Assembly: GCA_045125655.1 (NCBI GenBank)
Contig: JBGVNP010000115.1
Location: 8,866-72,865, forward strand
Length of the DNA: 64,000 nt
From: RGIG4608 sp045125655
GTDB lineage: Bacteria > Bacillota > Clostridia > Oscillospirales > CAG-272
Direction of reading: 5' to 3'
Position numbers and translations under genes: made by a program
Shown: positions 35,554-42,226 of the stretch, piece after piece
How the letters are laid out: each line of letters begins with the position of its first letter
Position numbering within the stretch: position 1 is the first letter of the stretch
Notes under the pieces: model-generated
The model's database searches: none
What the model was told of the DNA's origin: nothing
The model's input: the letters and a program-made list of their open reading frames with translations, nothing else

Positions 35554-35589
35554 TTTAAAGCACATCTACCAAAGAAGATGTGCTTTAAA
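35554..35589 (-). other. Hairpin in the leader of the MFS gene
   Basis: A 14-bp perfect stem (35554-35567 with 35576-35589) with an eight-base loop lies between the kinase-like gene and the MFS start. On the transcribed strand it is followed by AATGGAG, the MFS ribosome-binding site, with no T run, so a plain terminator reading is weak. It could limit translation or protect the upstream mRNA. Confidence 0.5.
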
Positions 35590-35596
35590 TTTATAT

Positions 35597-36199
35597 TCAA
35601 AATATTTTTGCGATAACGGGAACGATATCTTTGATCACAACATCCGTGGTATTGATACAGAGATCGTAATTACTCTTATCACTCCACTCATTGCCCGTAT
35701 AGTAATTATAGTATTTAGCGCGGTCTTTATCAACCTTCAATATTTGCTTCTTCATCTCTTTTTCCGTGAGATGCTTTTGAGAATCTGTATTTCTATCGAA
35801 ACAACGCTTCATTCTGCTTTCAATATCCGCATAAACAAAAATTCTGAAGGGCTTTAAATCTTTAAGAATAAAGTCTGCACAACGTCCAACTATTACGCAG
35901 TTGGATTTTTGAGCAAGCTCCCTTATGATCTCACTTTGAGCAAGATAGATAGATTGCTCCTGCTGAATATAGAAGTTATCTGCAATAAACATACTTTGAG
36001 CTATAGTTATGGGATAAAGAGTATGGGACTTTCCTTCAAGCACCTCTTGCACGTATTCTTGAGACATAGAGGTCTTTTTAGCAATAGCGGATATTATTTC
36101 CTTATCATAGTATTCAAAACCAAGCTCTTCAGCAAGTCTTCTTCCAAGCTCTCTTCCTCCGCTTCCGAATTCACGTCCAATCGTTATAATAGTATTCAT
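35597..36199 (-). CDS. Cytidylate kinase-like family protein
   Basis: A 200-residue P-loop protein of the cytidylate-kinase-like family common in Clostridia. The Walker A region is TIGREFGSGGRELGR at the N-terminus, followed by YYDKEII. IVGRCADFIL near 105 and a basic lid (about 130-155) follow. The usual cmk gene makes CDP from CMP; this family's substrate is unproven. The start at 36199 is chosen because GGAGGT overlaps the codons of the longer reading and is correctly spaced from this ATG. Confidence 0.85.
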   Translation of the reverse strand: MNTIITIGREFGSGGRELGRRLAEELGFEYYDKEIISAIAKKTSMSQEYVQEVLEGKSHTLYPITIAQSMFIADNFYIQQEQSIYLAQSEIIRELAQKSNCVIVGRCADFILKDLKPFRIFVYADIESRMKRCFDRNTDSQKHLTEKEMKKQILKVDKDRAKYYNYYTGNEWSDKSNYDLCINTTDVVIKDIVPVIAKIF

Positions 36200-36233
36200 A
36201 AAGCCAACCTCCATACCTATTATTTATATTAGT

Positions 36234-36261
36234 ATTATATCACAAAAATTTGATTTGTCAA
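36234..36261 (-). promoter_or_regulatory. SigA-type promoter of the cytidylate kinase-like gene
   Basis: A perfect TTGACA (36261-36256), a 16-base spacer and TATAAT (36239-36234). Confidence 0.78.
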
Positions 36262-36293
36262 TAAAAAAGGCTCAACCTTTGAGATTGAGCCTT
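36261..36293 (-). terminator. Terminator of the small P-loop gene
   Basis: A 9-bp stem (36267-36275 with 36285-36293) followed on the minus strand by six T residues. It abuts the promoter of the next minus-strand gene. Confidence 0.85.
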
Positions 36294-36301
36294 GAATCAA
36301 A

Positions 36302-36709
36302 TTAGCAGAATTTTTTCATTACGTCCGTTGTTTCTTCAACAGGCAATGAAGAAGTGATAAGAACGTTTACCTCATTCTTGTGTGCAAGAGCTTCAATCTC
36401 AAGCAAAAACTTCTCAAATGCAGGAATATCCTCGTTGCAAATTTTCAAGCAAGAGTCGATAAAGATATCGGTAACGTCATAGTTACTTGCCAAAATACCA
36501 GCTACGAATCCAAAGAGAGACTGAGCATCTGCAACCAAATACTCAACGGTATCTATAAGTCTAACCTGGCTGTTAATGTCATAACGCAACTTATTACCCT
36601 TTTCTATGCAAACAACACAACCCTTTGTTTCGTTCTGTGCTTTGTTAACCATTTCAATAAGAGTTTTAGTTTTGCCTGTGCCCTTAACGCCAATTATCAA
36701 TTTCACCAT
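36302..36709 (-). CDS. Small P-loop NTPase of unknown function
   Basis: A 135-residue protein that is little more than one P-loop fold. It has Walker A GVKGTGKTKT at residues 7-16, a Walker B-like DIFIDSC near 80, and a sensor-like LITSSLPVEE near 117. It is compact and soluble, with no fused domain. I do not recognise a characterised homologue. It is a single gene with its own promoter, a leader hairpin and a terminator, so it is a distinct, independently regulated unit. Confidence 0.75.
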   Translation of the reverse strand: MVKLIIGVKGTGKTKTLIEMVNKAQNETKGCVVCIEKGNKLRYDINSQVRLIDTVEYLVADAQSLFGFVAGILASNYDVTDIFIDSCLKICNEDIPAFEKFLLEIEALAHKNEVNVLITSSLPVEETTDVMKKFC

Positions 36710-36735
36710 AATAAAATTACCTCCAAGAGTGATCC

Positions 36736-36752
36736 AGAAGCTTTTAGCTTCT
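36736..36752 (-). other. Leader hairpin of the small P-loop gene
   Basis: A 7-bp stem AGAAGCT/AGCTTCT with loop TTT lies in the 5' leader, about 15 bases upstream of the GGAGG ribosome-binding site. It could stabilise the mRNA. Confidence 0.4.
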
Positions 36753-36763
36753 TCTATGTATCA

Positions 36764-36792
36764 ATTATACACTATGTATTTATAAATTGCAA
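36764..36792 (-). promoter_or_regulatory. SigA-type promoter of the small P-loop gene
   Basis: TTGCAA (36792-36787), a 17-base spacer and TATAAT (36769-36764). Confidence 0.7.
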
Positions 36793-36827
36793 GTATTTTT
36801 TTATAAAAAATATTAAAAATTAGCTTA

Positions 36828-38165
36828 TTATACATTTCTTTCTTCAAGCTTTTTTCTCAATTCCTCGTAACCGGGCTTGCCAAGCATTGCAAACATATTA
36901 TTTTTGTATTCTTCAACGCCGGGCTGGTCAAAAGGATTTACACCAAGGAGGTATCCTGACATTGCACAAGCAAGCTCAAAGAAATAGATAAGATATCCCA
37001 GACAGTATGCATTTCTCTCTTCAATTTCAATGTGAACATTGGGAACATCACCGTCTATATGAGCAAGCTGAGTAGCACGCATAGCTGTCTGCTTAAGCTC
37101 ATTTATATCTCTTCCTGCAAGGAAGTTAAGACCGTCAATGTTTTCTTCGTCATAAGGAATTGTGAACGAGCTCTTTGTATCATTAACAGAAAGAACAGTT
37201 TCAAAAAGCATTTTCTCGCCCTGCTGAATATACTGACCAAGTGAATGAAGGTCGGTTGAGAAGATGAGGGATGATGGGAATATTCCCTTGCCGTCCTTAC
37301 CTTCGCTCTCACCGTAAAGTTGCTTCCACCACTCCTGAAGAGTTGTTGTGAAAGGCTCATATCCTACAAGAATCTCAAGGTGTTTACCCTTGCGATAAAG
37401 AATGTTTCTTATAGCTGCATATTTATATGCATCATTCTGATAAAGATCGGGGTTTGAATATGCTACTCTCGCAGCATTTGCACCCTCCATAAGAGAATCT
37501 ATATCCACCCCTGCCACTGCAACGGGAAGAAGTCCAACTGCCGTCAAAACGGAAAATCTACCGCCGATATCATCGGGAATAACAAATGTCTCATATCCCT
37601 GCTTAGTTGCAAAGGATTTAAGAGTACCGCGCTCACGGTCGGTAGTAACGTAAATTCTCTTTCTTGCTTCTTCAACGCCGTATTTCTTTTCAAGGAATGC
37701 TTTGAGTATTCTGAAGGCAACCGCAGGCTCTGTGGTTGTGCCGGACTTTGAAATAACGTTGATGCAAACGTTTTTATGCTCACAAATCGAGAGAAGCTCA
37801 TTAAGATAAGCTGCGCTGATATTGCAACCCGCATAATAAATTGAGGGGGTGTTTGCCTTAGCTTCGCTATAGTTTATAGCACTAAGGAATTCGATAATAG
37901 CTTTAGTACCAAGATATGAACCGCCAATACCAATTACAATAAAAGCGTCACAATCATTCTGAATTTTTTTAGCTGCTGCCTTGATTCTTGCAAATTCTTC
38001 CTTATCATAGTTTTCGGGAAGATCCATCCAACCAAGGAATTTATTTCCTGCTCCTGTTTTTTCTCTAAGCATTTTATCGGCAAGAGATACCATGGGAACC
38101 ATGCAATCGTATTCGTGTTTTGCAATAAATTTCTTTAAATATTTATCATTTAATCTAAGTGTCAT
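36828..38165 (-). CDS. pgi: Glucose-6-phosphate isomerase
   Basis: Interconverts glucose 6-phosphate and fructose 6-phosphate in glycolysis. The 445 residues have GIGGSYLG near 77, the NVISKSGTTTEPA phosphate-binding loop near 135, DDIGGRFSVLTAVGLLP near 200 and the catalytic Glu region (GEKMLFET) near 305. The start at 38165 is chosen because GGAAGGA is correctly spaced before it; the upstream TTG lies inside that site. It is monocistronic with a consensus-like promoter. Confidence 0.96.
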   Translation of the reverse strand: MTLRLNDKYLKKFIAKHEYDCMVPMVSLADKMLREKTGAGNKFLGWMDLPENYDKEEFARIKAAAKKIQNDCDAFIVIGIGGSYLGTKAIIEFLSAINYSEAKANTPSIYYAGCNISAAYLNELLSICEHKNVCINVISKSGTTTEPAVAFRILKAFLEKKYGVEEARKRIYVTTDRERGTLKSFATKQGYETFVIPDDIGGRFSVLTAVGLLPVAVAGVDIDSLMEGANAARVAYSNPDLYQNDAYKYAAIRNILYRKGKHLEILVGYEPFTTTLQEWWKQLYGESEGKDGKGIFPSSLIFSTDLHSLGQYIQQGEKMLFETVLSVNDTKSSFTIPYDEENIDGLNFLAGRDINELKQTAMRATQLAHIDGDVPNVHIEIEERNAYCLGYLIYFFELACAMSGYLLGVNPFDQPGVEEYKNNMFAMLGKPGYEELRKKLEERNV

Positions 38166-38198
38166 ATGCGTTTTTCCTTCCAATTCAAACTAAATGAT

Positions 38199-38227
38199 AT
38201 TTTACTACTTTTTAAAGAAAAAAGCAA
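38199..38227 (-). promoter_or_regulatory. SigA-type promoter of pgi
   Basis: TTGCTT (38227-38222), a 17-base spacer and TAAAAT (38204-38199). Confidence 0.55.
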
Positions 38228-38238
38228 GTATTATTTTA

Positions 38239-39399
38239 CTATTTTATTAGAAATTTTGACAAAATTCTTATAAAAAGCTCAACAAATTCTATTTTGGGGA
38301 TATTCATCTCCGAAATAATAGCGGATTTACCTATAATTTTATCATTTAAGCGGTACTCAAGGCAACCAATTTCTTCTCCGATATTAATCGGTGCAGTAAT
38401 AACACTCGGTAAATTTACACTCTCTTTTATATTTTTAGCATCTCCTTTTTTGACAACGCAGGAGAAACCATCGGACTTGATTCTGCAATAATTTTCAACT
38501 CCTGAGGTTATCTTTATAGGAGTTAATTCTTTTGAGGGTGATTCATATAATTCAAAATTGGCAAATCCCCAATTCAAGAGATTGGATGCGATTGAATTTC
38601 TAACGTCGCTACTTGGAGCCCCCATAACCACGCATATTAGATGCATATTATCTCTTTTTGCAGTCGCGCTCACACAGAACTTAGCTTTTGCTGTCGAGCC
38701 CGTTTTAAGGCCTGTAGCACCCTTATAAAAACGAATAAGTCTATTGGTATTGGTTAAGCCAAATTCTCCGTTTCTTATCGTATCCATCCATATGGAGCTA
38801 TACTGTAATATTTTCTCGTGTTTTATTAATTCTCGGGACATTATTGCAATATCCTTGGCGCTTGTAAGATGACTCACGGTTGTATCATCAAGTCCGTTGG
38901 TGTTCTCAAAATGTGTATTCGCCATGCCAAGCTCACGTGCTTTATCATTCATTTTTTGAACAAACAATTCTTCTGATCCGCACACATGCTCTGCAAGTGC
39001 TACGGCGGCATCATTAGCTGAAGCAATGACCACACTTTTTATAAGGTCCTCTGCGCTCATTTGCTCGCCTTCCTTGAGGTATATCTGCGAACCTCCCATA
39101 GAAGCTGCATATGCACTTGCAGTTATTGTATCACTGTATTTTAAATTCCCACGTTCTATCTCCTCCATTACCAAAAGCAGAGTCATTATTTTGGTGACTG
39201 ATGCCGGTGGTAATGCTTGATCTCCATTATATTCATAAAGTATTTTTCCTGTACTTGCCTCCATCAAAACGGCGCTTTTACAGTCTAATTTCATATCGTT
39301 ATTTTCTTCCTTAGCTACTGCGGATATATTAACGCAAAATATCGCAATAAGTACTATCAAAAAAACTGATAAAACCCGTTTAAAAATAAAAAAAGCCAT
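38239..39399 (-). CDS. D-alanyl-D-alanine carboxypeptidase (PBP5 family, DacB/DacF-like)
   Basis: A secreted class C low-molecular-mass penicillin-binding protein that trims pentapeptide stems; sporulation members shape spore cortex. The 386 residues start with a signal peptide (about 1-28). The active-site motifs are ASVTK (Ser67, Lys70), SAN (Ser127, Asn129) and KTG (Lys232). The C-terminus ends in an amphipathic helix (FVELFIRILSKFLIK) that would tether it to the membrane. The ATG at 39399 has GGAG eight bases before it; a GTG three codons upstream is less likely. The start codon lies in the arm of a terminator hairpin, and a SigE-like promoter is nested there, pointing to a mother-cell role like B. 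subtilis DacB. Confidence 0.9.
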   Translation of the reverse strand: MAFFIFKRVLSVFLIVLIAIFCVNISAVAKEENNDMKLDCKSAVLMEASTGKILYEYNGDQALPPASVTKIMTLLLVMEEIERGNLKYSDTITASAYAASMGGSQIYLKEGEQMSAEDLIKSVVIASANDAAVALAEHVCGSEELFVQKMNDKARELGMANTHFENTNGLDDTTVSHLTSAKDIAIMSRELIKHEKILQYSSIWMDTIRNGEFGLTNTNRLIRFYKGATGLKTGSTAKAKFCVSATAKRDNMHLICVVMGAPSSDVRNSIASNLLNWGFANFELYESPSKELTPIKITSGVENYCRIKSDGFSCVVKKGDAKNIKESVNLPSVITAPINIGEEIGCLEYRLNDKIIGKSAIISEMNIPKIEFVELFIRILSKFLIK

Positions 39400-39437
39400 A
39401 TATTTCACTCCATTTCTTTTTAGTGAATTATATGGCT
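39388..39437 (-). terminator. Terminator of divIC-trxB that overlaps the dac start codon
   Basis: A 16-base stem with one mismatch (39422-39437 with 39394-39409) and a 12-base loop is followed on the minus strand by seven T residues, an A, then five T. The 3' arm contains the dac ATG and part of GGAG; the T tract is read as Phe-Phe-Ile-Phe of the signal peptide. It is a well-formed intrinsic terminator for the gene upstream. Confidence 0.8.
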
Positions 39438-39455
39438 TTATCTATTATATTATTA
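39427..39455 (-). promoter_or_regulatory. SigE-like promoter of dac nested in the terminator
   Basis: TAATAAT (39455-39449), a 14-base spacer and CATATAAT (39434-39427), matching the SigE consensus at 6 of 7 and 7 of 8 positions. The -35 begins right after the trxB-like stop codon. The -10 is in the 5' arm of the hairpin, placing the start site near 39420, inside the loop. Confidence 0.62.
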
Positions 39456-40352
39456 CTATTCTCCGTCTTTTAATATGCCCTCAATCACAAGGGCTCCGTC
39501 AGCAACAGCAGTGATGATCTGGTAAACCTCACGCTCTCTTATATCCCCAACGGCATACAATGATGGGATATTTGTTCTGCAATAATTATCTGTAATAATT
39601 TGACCTTGCTTTGTGGTATTAAGCCCCTCAATATCAAATTTCATATTGGCAACTTCACCGATTGCACCGAAAATACCGTCGCACAAAACAGTTTGCTGCT
39701 CTCCGTTAAGCATCAAATCAACACCAGTTACAAATGAATCTCCAATTATCTTATTAACTGTTGCATTTAGTAAAAATTCTATATTATTCTTTGAATAAGC
39801 TCTTTCAACGAGATAATTAGCCGCCCTAAAGGAATCGCGTCGATGGATCAAATATACCTTTTTAGCAAAAGCTGAGAGATATATTGCCTGACTGAGTGCA
39901 CTGTCACCGCCGCCCACTACACACACGGTCTTATCTTTGAAGAAAAATCCATCGCATGTCGCGCAATAAGAAACTCCTGCTCCTGCCAATCTTTCCTCAC
40001 CGTCAACACCGAGATGCTTATGAGAGCGTCCCATAGCGAGGATAAGATATTTGGATTCATATTCTTCTTTTCTTGTTCTAACCTTAAATCCAATATCCGT
40101 CTTTTCGACCTCGATAACCGCTTTTTTTACCACGGGTATTTCGTTGTTTTGAACATGTTCCTTAAACTTTTCGTGAAGATCAATGCCACTGATTGAAGAA
40201 AAGCCAAGATAATTCTCTACCTCAACCGCTTTGGTTATTTGACATTCGCTTGCGCCCTTGTCAATGATCATAACAGAAAAGCCCGCTCTTTTAGCGTATA
40301 TTGCAGAGGAAAGCCCTGCAGGGCCTCCACCTATGATAATTATATCCGTCAT
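39456..40352 (-). CDS. Thioredoxin reductase-like FAD/NAD(P) oxidoreductase
   Basis: Probably reduces thioredoxin or a related disulfide protein with NADPH. The 298 residues have the FAD motif GGGPAGLSSA (8-17), redox-active CATC (Cys130, Cys133), the NADPH motif GGGDSALSQA (147-156) and HRRDSFR (170-176) that binds the 2'-phosphate, and the C-terminal ALYAVGD-type segment. The usual GGQ near residue 40 is replaced by ECQ. It follows divIC by 24 bases and probably shares its promoter. The stop codon is at once followed by the nested dac promoter and terminator. Confidence 0.88.
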   Translation of the reverse strand: MTDIIIIGGGPAGLSSAIYAKRAGFSVMIIDKGASECQITKAVEVENYLGFSSISGIDLHEKFKEHVQNNEIPVVKKAVIEVEKTDIGFKVRTRKEEYESKYLILAMGRSHKHLGVDGEERLAGAGVSYCATCDGFFFKDKTVCVVGGGDSALSQAIYLSAFAKKVYLIHRRDSFRAANYLVERAYSKNNIEFLLNATVNKIIGDSFVTGVDLMLNGEQQTVLCDGIFGAIGEVANMKFDIEGLNTTKQGQIITDNYCRTNIPSLYAVGDIREREVYQIITAVADGALVIEGILKDGE

Positions 40353-40376
40353 AAATTCTCCTTTACTTTAGAGTGC

Positions 40377-40676
40377 TTAATCAATATAGTAGATTATCTC
40401 ATCAGGATAACAGTATCCAAGCAGACGAGCCATTCTTTCTCTATATTCATCGTCTATTTCGGCTTTGATATAGTACTCCAATTCATCAACTTGAACCTTT
40501 TTATTTTCAACAATGGAGCGAAGATAATCATTTTGCTCTTTAATTGCTATATATTCCATCAAGTTATTTGCTGAAATAATCAATGCTACCAGAAAGATAA
40601 GCACAACAAAAACACCTAACAAATAGGAAGGAAGTCTTTTGATTTTTTTATTGTCTATTTTTTTGAACAAATCCAT
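40377..40676 (-). CDS. divIC: Septum formation initiator protein DivIC
   Basis: DivIC (FtsB family) is a bitopic divisome protein that acts with FtsL and DivIB to activate septal wall synthesis. The 99 residues have a short cytoplasmic N-terminus, one membrane helix (about 16-37), a coiled coil (about 40-70) and the short C-terminal ARLLGYCYPDE segment. It is in its conserved place next to yabQ. AAAGGAG precedes the ATG. A consensus SigA promoter lies within the end of yabQ, so it need not depend on transcription of the sporulation genes. Confidence 0.9.
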   Translation of the reverse strand: MDLFKKIDNKKIKRLPSYLLGVFVVLIFLVALIISANNLMEYIAIKEQNDYLRSIVENKKVQVDELEYYIKAEIDDEYRERMARLLGYCYPDEIIYYID

Positions 40677-40697
40677 TCTAAGACTCCTTTCTAAAAC

Positions 40698-41117
40698 TCA
40701 AATATCTTCCTTTTTATTATACCTCTTTTTCATTGATTTTTCAATACTATATGCAAAAAATTTATATATTTTTATACATATATCGATCATAAATTTTATT
40801 AAAATTTTTAAAGGTTTAAGCAGGATCTTTGCAACAAATCCAATCAACTTATCAAATACTTTTTTATACAAAATCATTCCAATTATCAATGAGAATAAAT
40901 AATACCACCTGAATGCACCGTCGCTAAAAAAGTATAGGATCAGTATAAAAAGTAAGGTATATATAAAAACAGATAATACGTCCAATAAAAAGACTATCGG
41001 CACACTGATTTTATTGTTTGTCAGTTCATCTATCAAATGCCAAAGGAATCCCAATACAGTTGAAATCACCAATGAAAACAGTACAGTGTTCGCAATGTTT
41101 TGAAAAATCCCTTCCAT
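40698..41117 (-). CDS. yabQ: Spore cortex biosynthesis protein YabQ
   Basis: YabQ is a mother-cell membrane protein required for spore cortex in B. subtilis. The protein is 139 residues from the ATG at 41117, with about four hydrophobic segments (about 11-30, 37-56, 61-80 and 90-115) and a basic C-terminus. It starts one base after the yabP stop, so translation is coupled. An in-frame start 39 bases upstream lies inside yabP and is not favoured. Identity rests on topology plus the conserved yabP-yabQ-divIC order. Confidence 0.9.
   Translation of the reverse strand: MEGIFQNIANTVLFSLVISTVLGFLWHLIDELTNNKISVPIVFLLDVLSVFIYTLLFILILYFFSDGAFRWYYLFSLIIGMILYKKVFDKLIGFVAKILLKPLKILIKFMIDICIKIYKFFAYSIEKSMKKRYNKKEDI
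40716..40744 (-). promoter_or_regulatory. SigA-type promoter of divIC-trxB inside yabQ
   Basis: TTGAAA (40744-40739), a 17-base spacer and TATAAT (40721-40716) on the minus strand, within the last codons of yabQ and 40 bases before divIC. Confidence 0.7.
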
Positions 41118-41118
41118 A

Positions 41119-41406
41119 TCATTTAAATATCCTTGAAAGCAACGAGTGCTTTTCACTTTCGTGCACGTCAGCGTATGATATCAATGAGATTTTTCCAACG
41201 ACCTGAGCTTCACCAGTATCAACATTCAAAGCATTGATATGCAAACCAACTCCCCCGATCGTTAAATCACCACACACTGTTTTTATATTGATTTCTTCTT
41301 CGTCAAAATTTATTATCTCCTTTATGCCGTTGATACTTAATTTTTCCCTTGATTGTAGCACTATATCGTGCTTTGCTTTTGCTATAGCATCCTTATTATC
41401 CAACAT
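41119..41406 (-). CDS. yabP: Sporulation protein YabP
   Basis: YabP is needed at the spore stage and is made under SigE in B. subtilis. The 95 residues include KLSINGIKEIINFDEEEINIKT near 23-44 and GGVGLHINALNVDTGEAQVVGKI near 51-73, typical of the YabP/YqfC fold. Its GGAGG ribosome-binding site, nine bases before the ATG, sits in the 3' arm of a terminator-like hairpin, and the T tract runs up to the start codon. A SigE-like promoter overlaps that hairpin. It is coupled to yabQ (one-base gap). Confidence 0.93.
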   Translation of the reverse strand: MLDNKDAIAKAKHDIVLQSREKLSINGIKEIINFDEEEINIKTVCGDLTIGGVGLHINALNVDTGEAQVVGKISLISYADVHESEKHSLLSRIFK

Positions 41407-41456
41407 AAAAAAACACCTCCAACAGTTTAATAATAAAAAGTATGTTGGGGGTGTTT
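41407..41456 (-). terminator. Terminator of rqcP that sequesters the yabP ribosome-binding site
   Basis: A 14-base stem with one mismatch (41443-41456 with 41411-41424), an 18-base loop and seven T residues ending at the yabP ATG. The 3' arm includes GGAGG, so any RNA with the whole hairpin would both terminate and hide the translation signal. Confidence 0.78.
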
Positions 41457-41465
41457 ATTTTATGA
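41437..41465 (-). promoter_or_regulatory. SigE-like promoter of yabP-yabQ nested in the terminator
   Basis: TCATAAA (41465-41459), a 14-base spacer and CATACTTT (41444-41437): 6 of 7 and 7 of 8 matches to the SigE consensus. The -35 begins right after the rqcP stop codon. The predicted start site near 41430 is in the hairpin loop. Confidence 0.65.
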
Positions 41466-41466
41466 T

Positions 41467-41709
41467 TTAGGTAATGACCTTGTAGAGTGCGCTAGCATCT
41501 TCTTTAAGAACGTGCTCCTTAACGTCTAAAACGCAAATTTTAAGAGTTCTGTTGCCAAAGGTTATTTCGATAATATCATTTTCCTTAACGTCATAGGATG
41601 CCTTGGCGGGTCTTCCGTTAACCGTAACATGTGCATTATCACAAGCGTCATTTGCGACTGTTCTTCTTTTGATTATTCTGGATACCTTTAAAAATTTATC
41701 TAATCTCAT
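41467..41709 (-). CDS. rqcP: S4-domain RNA-binding protein RqcP (YabO)
   Basis: RqcP helps RqcH extend stalled nascent chains with alanine on the 50S subunit during ribosome quality control. The 80 residues are essentially one S4 domain beginning MRLDKFLKVSRIIKRRTVAND with VTVNGRPAKASYDVKENDII in the middle, matching the Hsp15-like Gram-positive family. It sits in its conserved place after mazG/hup and before yabP. GGAGA precedes the ATG. Confidence 0.93.
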   Translation of the reverse strand: MRLDKFLKVSRIIKRRTVANDACDNAHVTVNGRPAKASYDVKENDIIEITFGNRTLKICVLDVKEHVLKEDASALYKVIT

Positions 41710-41725
41710 ACATTCTCCAAATAAA

Positions 41726-41748
41726 TATGGGCGGCAAAACCGCCCATA
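41726..41748 (-). terminator. Hairpin between hup and rqcP
   Basis: A 9-bp stem TATGGGCGG/CCGCCCATA with a five-base loop, followed on the minus strand by TTTATTTGG. The T tract is weak, so it probably terminates most hup transcripts and lets some read into rqcP. Confidence 0.65.
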
Positions 41749-41760
41749 ATTATAATAAAA

Positions 41761-42033
41761 TTAGTTTACTGCGTCCTTAAATGCCTTGCCGGCTGTAAAT
41801 GTAGGATGCTTGGAAGCAGGAATAACGATCTCCTCGCCTGTCTTGGGATTTCTGCCCTTTCTTTCGCCACGTCCCTTAACCTCGAATGTACCGAAGCCAA
41901 CGAGCTGAACCTTTTCACCATTCTTAAGAGCTGCTACGATAGAATCTGTAACTGCCTTAACTGCGATCTCCGCATCCTTCTTTGTAAGCTTGCCAGCAGC
42001 TGCAACTGCTTCAACCAACTGAACCTTGTTCAT
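41761..42033 (-). CDS. hup: HU-family DNA-binding protein
   Basis: HU is the abundant dimeric histone-like protein that bends DNA and organises the nucleoid. The 90 residues begin MNKVQLVEAVAAAGKL and contain the signature GFGTFEVKGRGERKGRNPKTG and the DNA-grasping arm (about 46-75). Its promoter is near consensus, as expected for an abundant protein. Its place between mazG and rqcP is common in Clostridia. Confidence 0.97.
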   Translation of the reverse strand: MNKVQLVEAVAAAGKLTKKDAEIAVKAVTDSIVAALKNGEKVQLVGFGTFEVKGRGERKGRNPKTGEEIVIPASKHPTFTAGKAFKDAVN

Positions 42034-42086
42034 AAATAAAATCCTAACCTTTCATAATTTACGTGATTAAATATCACTTCGCTAAT

Positions 42087-42122
42087 ATAATATCACAAAA
42101 CCCTTGATTTTGCAAGGGTTTT
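42087..42122 (-). promoter_or_regulatory. hup promoter embedded in an inverted repeat
   Basis: TTGCAA (42115-42110), a 17-base spacer ending TGTGA, and TATTAT (42092-42087). A 10-bp inverted repeat (42097-42106 with 42113-42122, AAAACCCTTG and its complement) covers the -35 and part of the spacer. It could be an operator or a terminator for incoming transcription. Confidence 0.6.
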
Positions 42123-42192
42123 TTACAATTTTTTCATATTTTTTTATGTAAATTTAACATAAAAAACAAGCCTTTGTTGTTAATATACAAAC

Positions 42193-42217
42193 AATATGAA
42201 CAATTTTTGTTCATATT
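42193..42217 (-). terminator. Candidate terminator of the cdaA-mazG operon
   Basis: An 11-bp perfect stem AATATGAACAA/TTGTTCATATT with loop TTT, ten bases after the mazG stop, followed on the minus strand by TTGTTTGTATATT. It is AT-rich and has a mixed T tract, so it is moderate. Confidence 0.55.
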
Positions 42218-42226
42218 ATACCAAGA

